Under the pieces are notes generated by a model. It ran no database searches. It saw only the letters and a list, made by a program, of their open reading frames with translations, and had not been told where the DNA came from. The position numbers and the translations under genes were made by a program. A DNA stretch of 64,000 nt from Cocos nucifera. Lineage: Eukaryota > Streptophyta > Magnoliopsida > Arecales > Arecaceae. Below are positions 1 through 10,639 of this stretch, piece by piece. Within the stretch, counting starts at the first letter, position 1; every line of letters starts with the position of its first letter. The stretch lies in contig QRFJ01000495.1 in the NCBI GenBank assembly GCA_006176705.1, positions 496,001 to 560,000 on the forward strand, written 5' to 3'.

Positions 1-337
1 ACCAATTTTATTAGCAAGGCAAAATTCTTCAGTGGCACTTCTCAATTCCTTGTAAGTAAAGATCCTCACATTCTCAATCCCTGGAACGTCTGTAATGAAA
101 ACCATTTTCATCATTAGTTTATGGTGAGGGCAATACCAATACTCCAGCTACATCATGTCACTTGATGGTTGAAAGAATTGCATTACTCCAATATACATTG
201 CAACATGAAGAGCCAGTACAGCACAATCACGGATTACATAATGCATCCAAACTTTTGATCCACGTACCTCCATGATTCTGAATAATCTGTTTCCCTGAAG
301 TATTTCTCTTTTTACATGTAAAAAAAAAGCAAGTCAT
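1..337 (-). CDS. Receptor-like cytoplasmic kinase, 5' end (exons 1 and 2, partial)
   Basis: Two exons on the minus strand encode the N-terminus of a serine/threonine receptor-like kinase resembling the cold-responsive protein kinase 1 group. Exon 1 is 337-268 and starts MTCFFFTCKKRNTSGKQ. Exon 2 runs from 89 off the window edge and contains IFTYKELRSATEEF followed by an ANKIG motif, the usual lead-in to the glycine loop of these kinases. The donor reads GGAG|GTACGT and the acceptor TTACAG|AC. Joining them completes a single Asp codon (phase 1), so the frame is kept across a 178-base intron (267-90). The kinase domain itself lies outside the window. The cysteines near the N-terminus could be lipidated, but this is inference. 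Family identity rests on the F-x-Y-x-E-L-x-x-A-T-x-x-F pattern, which is very characteristic. I see no defect in the visible part. Confidence 0.82.
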
Positions 338-1394
338 TCCTCGGCAGTTAAACCAAATCAACCTTTTGATGTTGAATGATGCTATTGATGAACCAGGAAG
401 ACACTGCATAAGATGAACCACATGATGGAGACCAATATCATCTAATACTTCAATAACTCAAATAAATGATCATGTTCACTAATTTGAAAAATATGTCTAC
501 AGAAATAAAAGACATATGAAAATAAATAACTGGAATCCTTGTTCTGTTTGTTGGATATATGATACATTTTTGGCATAATTTATATGCAAATTCGTTGTTC
601 AGTAAGAATTTGCAGGCAACCTTATTTTGTCATGTTTCTGATAAGCATTAGAGGACTCAAATGTTCAATAACAAATGATCTATTCATTATCAATTTAACT
701 GTATTACTATAATAGGTGAAGAAAGTTCTTGGCAAATAACTATAGGAAAGGGAGTAAGTCATTGATGAATACACTAGAAATAACTGTGACAAACTCCTTG
801 TGTCATCTTTTTAAAAAAAAATCTCAAATCTCCTTTTGTGCTTGCAGTAGTCTGAGAACTTTTCTCCCAATGTTAACATCATCAATACACACCGTTTTGC
901 ATTTTTCTATATTTTCTACTTAATTATCAGCAGCACATGAAAATGTTGGACTAACAGTTAAACTGAAAACTATTCTAACTTCCCCCCTGCATCAGGGATC
1001 ACAGTTTTGAAGAGTTTCAGACAACCAAGAATAATATCTCTACCTTTGTATCTACAGGTAACATCTGCATATTGTAGAGGACAATCATCATGGGAACATC
1101 TTAAGGCTTATGAATTTTAAAGTATGGAGATTCAAACTGAGTGGAAGTGCTTGCCTTGTGGCCTGGCTTGAGATAGCGAAGAGGCATATGGGGATCCCAC
1201 AGTGATTATCATGTAGGTTTCTTGATAATAGGAGTCCCAGTATTTTCATACAAATATAAAATACAGAAGGAAGCAACATGACTGCAGGGATGGAACTAGG
1301 CATCAAGCAGAACTTGTAAACAGGTCTGGAATTTCTTAGAAGATTTTGCATGCTAACAGTGATATTAATTTGGAGATAAATTGAATTACAGGTT
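338..1394. other. Upstream DNA of the kinase gene, no further gene seen
   Basis: This stretch lies upstream of the kinase start codon and would hold its 5' UTR and promoter. An in-frame reading continues up to about 421 without a clear protein match and is taken as untranslated. Short open frames at 729-923 and 1088-1351 have no recognisable domain. I see no transposon ends before 1395. Confidence 0.4.
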
Positions 1395-1885
1395 TAGAGC
1401 CGTCAAAACAGGCCAGGCCAGCCCTTCACCCCATTAGGGTCGAGCCAAAAAAGTCCTTTCAATAAACAGGCCATCAGTCCAGTCCTAGCCCTTATAAGTA
1501 AAGAGCCTAAACGGGCCGGCCCTTATAACTCACCAAAAAATTAAAATAATTAAAATAATTATAAAAATTAAAAAATTATAATAAATTAAAAAACTAACTC
1601 CTACATTAAATTTTAAAACACCAAAATAAATATGAAATAACTCCAAAAAATTTATTTTACTAGTTACTTTAAGCAGTTAAGTTACTTTAAAATATTTTTT
1701 AAAAAATAAATGGGCCAGTCCGTGGGCTAGACGAGCCAATCCTTCACAAGCTGGGTCATAAACGGGCCAGGCTAAAAAGCCCTTTTGTTAAACGGGCTAC
1801 CAAAATACTAGCCCAGCCCTACTATTACTATTCTAAGGGCCTAAATGGGCTGGCCCATGGGCCATGGCCCGTTTTGATGGCTCTG
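1395..1885. mobile_element. Non-autonomous hAT-type element (MITE) with TIRs and 8-bp TSD
   Basis: The left end begins TAGAGCCGTCAAAAC and the right end, read inward on the other strand, begins CAGAGCCATCAAAAC. This gives terminal inverted repeats of about 20 bp with few mismatches. The flanks are TACAGGTT (1387-1394) and TGCAGGTT (1886-1893), an 8-bp target duplication with one mismatch, as expected for hAT elements. The ends are rich in GGGCC and GGCCC words and the centre is AT-rich with no coding capacity. At 491 bp it must have moved using a transposase made elsewhere. Confidence 0.78.
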
Positions 1886-1982
1886 TGCAGGTTCATGTAT
1901 AAAAATAGGAATATATGATCATAAAAGTACCATTCTTCTAATTATACCATAAAAGGACCTTAATATCTTCATATCGGCAAAA

Positions 1983-3041
1983 TTGAGTACTCCACCCTTG
2001 TTTGGAATGAAGTTCGGCGCAAGTGAGGCCGAACTCCCCCTCAAGCCCGTCATCGAAAAAGCCCCGACAGAGAGGCATGAACTTCTCCCGCAGAAGGTTT
2101 TGCAAGAAGGCGGAACGAAGTTCGGCCGCATCCACGACCTCCATGGCGCAAGCAAGGCCGAACTCCCCTCGAAGCTCATCATCAAGGAAGTCCCGACAAA
2201 AAGGCATGAAGTTCTCCCGCGGAAGGTTTCGCGGGAAAGCAGAATGAAGTTCAACGCAAGCGAGGCCGAACTCCCCCTCGAGCCCGTCATCGAGGAAGCC
2301 CCGATAGAGGGGCATGAACTACTCCCGCAGAAGGTTTTGCAAGGAGGCAGAACGAAGTTCGGCCGCATCCACGACCTCTATGGCGCAAGCGAGGCCGAAC
2401 TCCCCTCGAAGCTCATCATCAAGGAAGCCCCGACAAAAGGACATGAAGTTCTCTCGCAGAAGGTTTCACGGAAAAGCGGAATGAAGTTCGGCGCAAGCGA
2501 GGCCGAACTCCCCCTCGAGCTCATCATCGAGGAAGCCCCGACAGAGGGGCATGAACTTCCCCCGCAGAAGGTTTCGTAAGGAGGCGGAACGAAGTTCGGC
2601 CGCGTCCACGACCTCCCCAGCGCAAGCGAGGCCGAACTTTCCCTCGAGCTCGCCATCAAGGAAGCCCCGACGAAGGGGCATGAAGTTATCCCGCAGGTTT
2701 CACAAGAGGACGGAATGAAGTTCGGCCGCATCCACGACCTCCCCAGCGCAAGCAAGGCCCGAACTTTTCGAGCTCGCCACAAGGAAGCCCCGACAGAAGG
2801 GCGCGAAGAAGTCCTCCCAAAAGGTTCCGCGACTGCGCCCCCCCTCAACGATCCTCGAACTCAAATTCTCACGAAAGTTAAGAACCAACCGCCAAGACCA
2901 GAAGGGTTGCGGTCTCCCCTAAACAAGCGCGATCGAAGCAAATACTGTCTCTACCATCGCGACCACGGCCACGACACTGAGGAATGCATCCAGCTCCGAG
3001 ACGAAATTAAGGAGCTCGTCAGAAAGACGATGCCAGCCTGA
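1983..3041 (+). pseudogene. G1 gag, C-terminal part with internal amino-acid repeats
   Basis: Plus-strand reading frames here encode repeated blocks such as FGASEAELPL and FGRIHDL, broken by a stop at about 2577. They continue in the frame 2715-3041, whose end carries KYCLYHRDHGHDTEECIQL. That Cys/His pattern (YC-x-x-H-x-DHGHDTEEC) is the signature of Tat-lineage gypsy Gag proteins. The N-terminal gag domain is absent. The frame keeps reading through the repeats because the repeat length is nearly a multiple of three. Confidence 0.72.
2008..2790 (+). repeat. About 237-bp tandem repeat inside G1 gag
   Basis: The phrase ATGAAGTTCGGCGCAAG or a close variant recurs at 2008, 2244 and 2481, and ATGAAGTTCGGCCGCATCC at 2719, so the period is about 236-238 bp. 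Each unit is itself two related halves of about 115-120 bp, one with GCATCCACGACCTC and one without. The last copies are degenerate. Confidence 0.8.
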
Positions 3042-3475
3042 AGCAGGAGAATATCGGCCAACGGCGCTGCCGTAACCAAAAACAACAAGAAGGTCGGCCG
3101 TCTCCCAACGTCATCAACATCACCCCCGGGAGGAGCTTGGCACATCGGTGATCCGTCATCTCCCAGTGTCAAAGCCAAGAGAAGCTTACTATAAATTGAG
3201 AAGGCCTGCATGAGATAGAGGAGGTCATCTGGCCCAGGCCTTGCTGCCCAAGGGAACCCGGAGGAATAACGCCCCCACGATCCTGAAACGGGGATGTGCT
3301 ACCCGTAACTTTCCCTCGGTAAAATTCTTCCCCTTCAATTATATGCTGCCCAAGGAAATCCGAAGGAACAACGCCCCCACGATCCTGAAACGGGGATGTG
3401 CTGCCCGTAACTTTCCCTCAATAAAGTTTTTCCCCTTCAATTATATACTGTTTCTAGGCGCGAAAACTATGTGAT
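3042..3475 (+). pseudogene. G1 deletion scar joining gag to the integrase C-terminus
   Basis: After the gag stop the sequence still reads like the gag-protease linker in another frame (RPSPNVINI, GGAWHIGDP) up to about 3180. It then switches to the conserved tail of integrase, visible as N-stop-E-G at 3195 and a degenerate EEVIWPR (G2 has KEVIRPR at the same place) by 3240. Several kilobases of pol are therefore missing. The remaining integrase tail is frameshifted. Confidence 0.6.
3244..3450 (+). repeat. 102-bp direct duplication in the integrase tail of G1
   Basis: CTGCCCAAGG starts at 3244 and again at 3346, followed in both copies by closely matching sequence (CCCCCACGATCCTGAAACGG, then TAACTTTCCCTC) up to about 3450. 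Two units are present with few differences, so the duplication is younger than the element. Confidence 0.85.
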
Positions 3476-3502
3476 GACAGAAAAAGAAGCAGTTAATAGT
3501 CG

Positions 3503-3541
3503 CCGTGTTAGGAACAGGTGGAGAACCTCGTCCTAACACGG
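3503..3541 (+). other. Hairpin after integrase remnant, conserved with G2
   Basis: CCGTGTTAGGA (3503-3513) and TCCTAACACGG (3531-3541) form a perfect 11-bp stem around a 17-base loop. The same structure, with a loop of equal length and related sequence, follows integrase in G2. Its role is unknown. Confidence 0.75.
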
Positions 3542-3565
3542 GTAGGTCAAAGACTTTCAACCTCG

Positions 3566-5935
3566 GCCGCAGGAGATAAGATCTCCCCCGAGGCAAACTC
3601 GGCTGCAGGAGATAAGATCTCTTCCGAGCGTCCGGGCCAAGCTCGGCTGTAGGAGATAAGATCTCCCCTGAGTGCCCCGCATCAACCTCGGCCGCAGGAG
3701 ATAAGATCTCCCCCCGAGGAAAGCTCGGCTGCAGGAGATAAGATCTCCCCCGAGCGTCCGGGCCAAGCTCGACTGCAGGAGATAAGATCTCCCCCGAGTG
3801 CCCGCTTCAACCTCGGCCGCAGGAGATAAGATCTTCCCCAAGGCAAACTCGACCGCAGGAGATAAAATCTCCCCCGAGCGCCCGGGCCAAGCTCGGCTGC
3901 AGGAGATAAGATCTCCCCCGAGTGCCCGTATCAACCTCGACCGCAAGACATAAGATCTCTCCGAGAAAAGCTCGGCTGCAGGAGATAAGATCTCCCTCGA
4001 GTGCCCGCATCAACCTCGACCGCAGGAGACAAGATCTCCTCCAAGAAAAGCTCGACTGCAGGAGATAAGATCTCCCCCGAGTGCCCACATCAACCTCGAC
4101 CGCAGGAGATAAGATCTACCCCGAGAAAAGCTCGACCGTAGGAGATAAGATCTCCCCCGAGCGTCCGGACCAAGCTCGACTGTAGGAGATAAGATCTCTC
4201 CGAGTGCCCGCTTCAAACCTCAGCCGTAGGAGATAAGATTTCCCCCGAGGCAAACTCGACCGCAGGAGATAAGATCTCCCCCGAGGAAAGCTCGGCTGGT
4301 GCAGGAGATAAGATCTCCTCCGAATGTCCGCATCAAACCTCGGCCGCAGGAGATAAGATCTCCCCCGAGTGCCCGCATCAACCTCGACCGAAGGAGATAA
4401 GACCTTCTCCGAGGCAAACTCGGCTGCAGGAGATAAGATCTCCCCCCCGATGCACACTCAGCTACAGGAGATAAGATCTCCCCCGAGCGCCCGGGCCAAG
4501 CTTTGGCTACAGGAGATAAGATCTCCCCCGAGTGTCCGCATCAACCTCGACCGCAGGAGATAAGATCTCCTCCAAGGAAAGCTCGACTACAGGAGATAAG
4601 ATCTCCCACGAGTGCCCGCATCAAACCTCGACCGAAGGAGATAAGATCTCCCCCGAGGAAAGCTCGACTACAGGAGATAAGATCTCCCTCGAGTGCCCGC
4701 ATCAATCTCGGCCACAGGAGATAAGATCTCCCCCGAGGAAAGCTCGGCTGTAGGAGAATAAGATCTCCCCCGAGTGCCCGCTTCAACCTCGGCCGCATGA
4801 AGATAAGATCTCCACCGAGGCCGCAGGAGATAAGATCTCCCCCGAGAAAAGCTCGGCTGCAGGAAATAAGATCTCCCCCGAACTGCCCCCGCATCAACCT
4901 CGACCGTAGGAGATAAGATCCTCCCCGAGGAAAGCTCGATTGCAGGAGATAAGATCTCCCCAAGCGTCCGGACCAAAGCTCGGCTGCAGGAGATAAGATC
5001 GCCCCGAGTGCCCGCATCAACCTCGACCGCAGGAGATAAGATCTCCTCCGAGGAAAGCTCGACTGCAGGAGATAAGATCTCCCTCGAGTGCCCGCATCAA
5101 CCTCGGCCGTAGGAGATAAGATCTTCCCTGAGGAAAGCTCGACTGCAGAAGATAAGATCTCCTCCGAGTGCCCGCATCAATCTCGGCCAAAGGAGATAAG
5201 ATCTCTCTCAAGAAAAGCTCGACTGCAGAAGATAAGATCTCCCCCGAGATACACTCGGCTGCAGGAGATAAGATCTCTCTCGAGCATCCGGGCCAAGCTC
5301 GGCTGCAGGAGATAAGATCTCCCCTAAGTGCCCGCATCAATCTCGACCGTAGGAGATAAGATCTTCCCCGAGGAAAGCTCGGCTGTAGGAGATAAGATCT
5401 CCCCCGAGGAAAGCTCGGCTGCAGGAGATAAGATCTCCTCCGAGTGCCCGCATCAACCTCGACCGAAGGAGATAAGATCTCCTCCGAGGAAAGCTCGACT
5501 GTAGGAGATAAGATCTCCCCCGAGTGCCCGCATCAACCTCGACCGTAGGAGATAAGATCTCCCCCGAGGAAAGCTCGACTGTAGGAGATAAGATCTGCCC
5601 CGAGTGCCCGCATCAAACCTCGACTGAAGGAAATAAGATCTTCCCCGAGGAAAGCTCGGCTGCAGGAGATAAGATCTCCCCCGAGTGCCCGCATCAACCT
5701 CGGCCAAAGGAGATAAGATCTCCCCCGAGGAAAGCTTGGCTGCATGAGATAAGATCTACCCCGAGGAAAGCTCGGCTGCAGGAGATAAGATCTCCCCCGA
5801 GTGCTCGCATCAACCTCGGCCGCAGCAGATAAGATCTCCCCCGAGGCAAACTCGGCCGTAGGAGATGAGATCTCTTCCGAGACAAACTCGTCTGCAGGAG
5901 ATAAGATATCCCCCGAGCGTCCGCATCAACCTCGG
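3566..5935. repeat. Minisatellite of about sixty hairpin-like units in G1
   Basis: The core GGAGATAAGATCTCC recurs every 36-44 bp for about 2.4 kb. Two flavours alternate: one about 36 bp joined by GAAAGCTCGGCTGCA, and one about 44 bp joined by TGCCCGCATCAACCTCGGCCGCA. In most units CTCGG upstream pairs with CCGAG downstream and GGAGAT pairs with ATCTCC, so nearly every unit can fold. Many also keep a BglII site (AGATCT). The array decays from about 5935 to 6230. Long open frames on both strands here are by-products of the repeat, not genes. Confidence 0.93.
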
Positions 5936-6309
5936 CCACAGAAGACCGAGCCAACCTCGGCCATAGATGAGATCTCTCTTAATCGACCGAACCAACCATG
6001 GCCAGAGATCGGATCTTTTTCGAGCGTCTGTATTGACCTCGACTGTAGGAGAGGAAATCTCCTCCGAGTCAGCCTCGGCTGTAGGAGACAATGTCGCCCC
6101 CGATGAGCTCAACCTTCGACCTCGATCGCAGGAGATGAGGCCTACCTCAACCTCGATTGGAGGTGGGATCTCCCCCAATCTTCAACTTCAACATCAACTT
6201 TAGCTGAAGATGAGATCTCTCCCGAGCTTCGACCTGAGCCAGCACGGAGCCCAGAAAAAGGCTTCGACAGTCACCTTTTCTGCACTCCCTTCCTTCGAGT
6301 TTCGAACTC

Positions 6310-6325
6310 GAAAGTGGGGGGCTAT
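6310..6325 (+). promoter_or_regulatory. Polypurine tract of G1
   Basis: GAAAGTGGGGGG lies just before the LTR start TGTTGGGG, the place where plus-strand DNA synthesis is primed in LTR retroelements. Confidence 0.75.
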
Positions 6326-7307
6326 TGTTGGGGATAAACCCCGCTCCTACCGAATTCTAGTTTGATGCTCAACCTAATGCAACCAGTAGCCACGGAAAAG
6401 CTTCAGCGGACGGATCTTAGCTGAACTCTTACAGCCGGTCAAACTGCTCAGCCGGCCGAACTTCTCAGCGAACTCCTCGGCGGTCATCTCCCGACCGAAT
6501 TTCTCAACGGTTGAACTCCTTCCGAACTCCCAGCGATCGAGCCTTAGCCGCACTCCTCCAGCCAGACGCCTACGAGAGCTGAACTCCCTCCAAGCTTCCT
6601 CTTCGGCCGGACTTCTTCGAGAGCTGGACTCGTCCCAGACGTCCTTCGGTCGGACTTCTTCAGGAGCCGGACTCCTCCCAGACACCCCCTTCAGCCGGCC
6701 GAGCTCCTACCGAACTTCCCAGCGACCGAGCCTTAGCCGCGCACCTCCAGCCAGATGCCTACGGGAGCCAAACTCCTTTCGAGCTTCCTCTTCAGGAGTT
6801 CGAACTCCTTCGAAACGGGTACACGTCAAAGCCCTTCAACCCTTCATTCGGCCCCGAACGGCTAAGTATCAAGACAGCTGCAGCCATCACCATCAGTCCA
6901 CCGCAAGCGACAGCGATCCGCTACCAGGCGATGATGGCTATCACCATCAACCCACTGCAGACGGCGCCTTCTCCTGGGACTGACTCCGCCGGACCTCAAG
7001 CGGCCCGCCAGCACGCGGCTACAGCTGTCACTATCAAGCTCCGCTTATAATAAAAGGACCCTCAAGATACGCTAACTCCAACCTCTGATCTCTAAGCTCT
7101 AAACTCTCTTCTTCTTCTCTAAGCTCTGTGAAAATCATTCCCGAGCACTTCATTCCTGTTGGCCAGAGCTGACTTGATCATCAGAGGGTCCTGCCGGAGC
7201 CACCCCCCACCAACTCCAAATGGGACTTTGTTTTGCAGGTCCCCGATGGCGACCTCGTCCACCTTTACTCCAGCCGGATCCGGCGACGATCAGTTTCTGC
7301 ACCAACA
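6326..7307 (+). repeat. 3' LTR of G1
   Basis: It starts TGTTGGGGATAAACCCC right after the polypurine tract and ends near TTCTGCACCAACA, giving the usual TG...CA ends at a length of about 982 bp. A TATA-like TATAATAAAA is at 7046-7055, followed by a pyrimidine-rich leader. Repeats of CCGAACT and GGAGC type fill the first half. The LTR at 63256 is related. Confidence 0.8.
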
Positions 7308-10300
7308 AGAGCCATTGTGTATGCTAGTCATAATAAGAGTATTATTTTCTCTAGCCAATTCCCGGTCAATGGGAAAGTTAATCCTTTAGTTTTGGGATTG
7401 AATGTTGGAGTTTGAATTTTAGTTGTAGTTAATCTATTTTAAATTTTTGGACAGGATAGCTAAATAGAATCCTAGTTCTAGTAGATTGCCTCTCCAAAAA
7501 TTCGATGTTGGATGGGGTTTGCTGGGGAAGGCTTTTAGATTTTGTCCAATTTGTTACGGAGTAAAAGCTTTGGTCAGCAAAACTTGAGCAACTGTGTACA
7601 ACTAATTTGCTATGGGTGTGAAAAATTAGCTCACTGTAGCTTTCATGGGTTTTAGCTAAGTCAACAAACTCCTAAGATATCAAGATGTAAAATAAATAGG
7701 TTATCTGTAAGCATCATTCCTCAATATCCTCATCTTGGTTCATTCCTTCAAAAAGGACTAAGAAGTGGCTTCTATGATATATCAAGATCCAGTGCTCTGT
7801 CAAAAGTAATTTAAGAAGGAAGAAAGGCAGATGTGAAACAAATTTAGTAATTAGTTTTAAATTCTCGAAATACTAAGTATTGCATTCTATTAGGTATCAA
7901 AGTCATAGGGGTTTCCTCACCTTAAAATATGGTTGTCCATCATTATGAATCAAGAAAAACGAGAATATGAACCAACTGCCAGATTGTGCAAAAATCAAAA
8001 GTTTTTAAACTTTAAAGCATTAAGGCTTATATTGGGAACTTATAGCAACCCTTGATCACCTTTTAGAGAAAATATGGCTATTCTATGCTCCATATTCATG
8101 CATAAAACTAACAACATTAACCAAAATAAGCATAGGCATGGTGCAAGTGTCTTGACCAAGTATAGGGTTAGCTGCTGAATGCATAATAGAGGCTTAATGG
8201 TCCAGCTGCCAAAGCATAGAGCTACAAATGACCTGGTCATTGATGACAGTCGCATTTGATGCCTATATGATCATAACCACCACAGATCGTACATACAGGC
8301 ATGGACGCATGCAGTGCCATGCAAAAAAATAAAAAATAAAAATAAAATGAAATGAAGATGCATTTTGATGTAAATGCAGAATTGAATGTCGTTTTGTGAC
8401 TTTACTTTTTTTTTTTATTATGTAGGGATACATTCATAAAATATTTAAATTCATGGAATTGGTCTTTTTTTGTTGCACAATATGAGAAAATTTTCAAAAT
8501 ACATGAATTTTGTCATCTTACTCTCTCTTTTTTTTCATTTTTAAACTGTCTTTTTTTTCAAAAACAAAATAAATATGAACTTTCAATATTTGAATAAGAT
8601 ATAAAAATTAATTACGAAAAAGAACACAGTTCTAATTCTAAACAAAGCTTCCAAACAAAGACTAAGAAAAAATGCCATTGCCTAAAAGCAATCCTATGCA
8701 AATTCAACAAGTGGCATTGAAGAACCCACAGAAAAGCAACAAACCCAAACAATTAATAAAAGTGAAAAAGCACGCCAAACCCAACAACCTCTTTCACAAA
8801 AAGCCCATCAAAAAACTAACAAGATCACAAGCATCTCGAATGGCTACATATTTAACCAAATACAATCCTAGAGTCCTGCGTGGAAGCCTATTTAAATCTA
8901 CGAATACTAACAAGCCTCGTAACCTCTTTTCTTTAAAGTGTATAGTTAGCAAAACCATCCGAACAACCGATTGCTCATTAAAGCATTCAAACTCCCCGTA
9001 CTCTCTAGTCTCAACAAAAAAAAGAAATAACCAATTGAACTAAATGTCACAGGAACACAAAATTGGAAACCCCCCATCCATGAGCCACCAATCAACTTCC
9101 ATAAATAACAAAGACATAATTGGGAAGGAAGGCAGAGGACACCGATATGCGCGAAATTAGCTTGTTATTCTTTGTTTCTTTCATCCAGGAATTATAAATA
9201 GCTAAAATTTGGCCTAATTTAGAAAAGAAAGTATATGCAAATAAAACGGGGTATGAATTCAAAACAAAGAATCACCTAATCGAAGCGCACCTTAGCAGCA
9301 GCCAAAGCTTCCTTCCAAAAAAAACACTATTATCTCGAAACGGGTGACCAAAAAGAAGAGATGGATCGATGTTTTCCGAACCAAAACAGCCCTCCTCGTT
9401 TCGGAGAGAGCCGAGAAAGAGATCGGAGGGAGCGCGCACGTTAGCGGGGGAACCCGGCCACAAAATGGGGGAAGAAGGTGGTCTGCGTTTCGTCGGCGAA
9501 ACGCCCAAAATATGAGGGAAAAATATCAGCCGGGACAAGGGGGCCGTACAGCTTGCCAGCTTCCGCATGTGGGACCCACTTTCTTGCGACCAAAGTTGGT
9601 CCGCGCTGGAAAACGTCTAATTATAACTTTGGTTTTATCCTTCATGAAGTTCCGGTGGTTTTTTTTTTTTTTTTTTGGTGACATTAGGGACCGATGTGAA
9701 GAGCTTATACTAGTTCAACAATTTAGATTTGATTTTTTTTTTTTTAATATAATATTAGATTTGGATACGACAGAGAGAAGAAATTATCGGATTACAAATA
9801 ATATCTTAGACGAAATCACTAGATTGCAAATAACACCTTAGATGAAATCACTGAATTCCAACCAAGGCCTGTTATTCCTGTTATGGAGGATAAAAAGATC
9901 ATTGAAAACACTCCTGCTTGGAAGTACATAAACGGTTTTGTTCGTGTTTCTCGGTCAACGCCTTGCCGTCTCATTTTAAGCGGCTCGATTCAGTTTAGAT
10001 CCCCTCCATGACTGATTTAACCCTCTTTCGTATAATACTATAAATATAATAATATCATAATATTTTTTAATAATATTTTTATAATATATAATAAAAATAT
10101 ATAATATGATATTAAGTATTTATAATAATATAAATATAATAATACCATAAAAAAATTTATGGTTTCATGTTTATTTTCTAGAGAGAAGATATAATAAATA
10201 CGCTGGAGAATTGATATTTTATAAATTTTTAAAATTCATACTTTAATAAAAATATTTTAATAAAATTATATATATAATAATTAAATTTATTTTAATATTT

Positions 10301-10639
10301 TTTAAATTTATTAAATAAAAAAATTTTATAAAAAATTTAAGATGGAGATGATATTATGTAAAGAATTATATGATTATAATTATTATATAAAAATTAATTG
10401 ATAATGACAATGCTATTCTAATATTAAAAAAATATTTTATGTTGAAGGCATATTTATAAATTGATTTTTATGAATTGTCAGATTATTTTTTAATTTAATA
10501 TATTTCAATCAAATGGATTTTAAGTTCAACTTTTTCTTTACTTATTTTTCAAGTAATAACTAAATTGAATTTAGAGTCTCCCATCCACATCCAGATGGGC
10601 TGGAAAAATAAATTACTTGAGACAACATGTTTTGTCCCA
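7308..10639. other. Mostly AT-rich non-coding DNA, no supported gene
   Basis: No recognisable coding region. An open frame at 8672-9043 is lysine- and asparagine-rich with no domain and reflects base composition. The part from about 9340 to 9600 is more GC- and CpG-rich than its surroundings and resembles a plant promoter or 5' UTR. About 10020-10400 is simple AT-rich sequence. The remainder shows nothing I can name. Confidence 0.5.
9569..9579. promoter_or_regulatory. Palindromic TCP-type site GTGGGACCCAC
   Basis: GTGGGACCCAC matches the binding consensus of plant TCP transcription factors and sits inside a GC-rich island (about 9340-9600). If it serves a gene, that gene would probably run on the minus strand and may have been cut by G1. 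No coding exon is identified. Confidence 0.35.

Larger units (their letters stand above)
1981..7307 (+). mobile_element. G1: truncated, internally deleted Ty3/gypsy (Tat-type) element
   Basis: In order this element has a gag C-terminal region with internal tandem repeats, a scar joining gag to the last part of integrase, a hairpin, a large minisatellite, a polypurine tract and a 3' LTR. No 5' LTR is present. The sequence changes from unique DNA to gag-like DNA near 1981, so the left end is truncated. Protease, RT, RNase H and most of integrase are missing. The gag motif and LTR start (TGTTGGGGATAAA) match the G2 element, but G1 is more GC-rich, so it is a different subfamily. Flanking target duplications cannot be checked because the left end is lost. 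Confidence 0.8.

Noticed and set aside
3566..5935. Regularly spaced palindromic repeats resembling a CRISPR array
   Set aside because: The spacers are themselves repeated and the array lies between retrotransposon integrase and LTR in plant DNA, so it is a minisatellite.
3557..5954. Many long open reading frames on both strands rich in GDLISC or GRSYLL
   Set aside because: They are translations of the 36-44-bp hairpin repeat in several frames, without a unique sequence or a plausible start.
8672..9043. 123-codon frame rich in Lys and Asn
   Set aside because: Composition follows the A-rich DNA, with no domain and no conserved neighbour.
9272..9568. 98-codon minus-strand frame within the GC-rich island
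   Set aside because: It looks like promoter or 5' UTR DNA. There is no domain, and the opposite strand is equally open.
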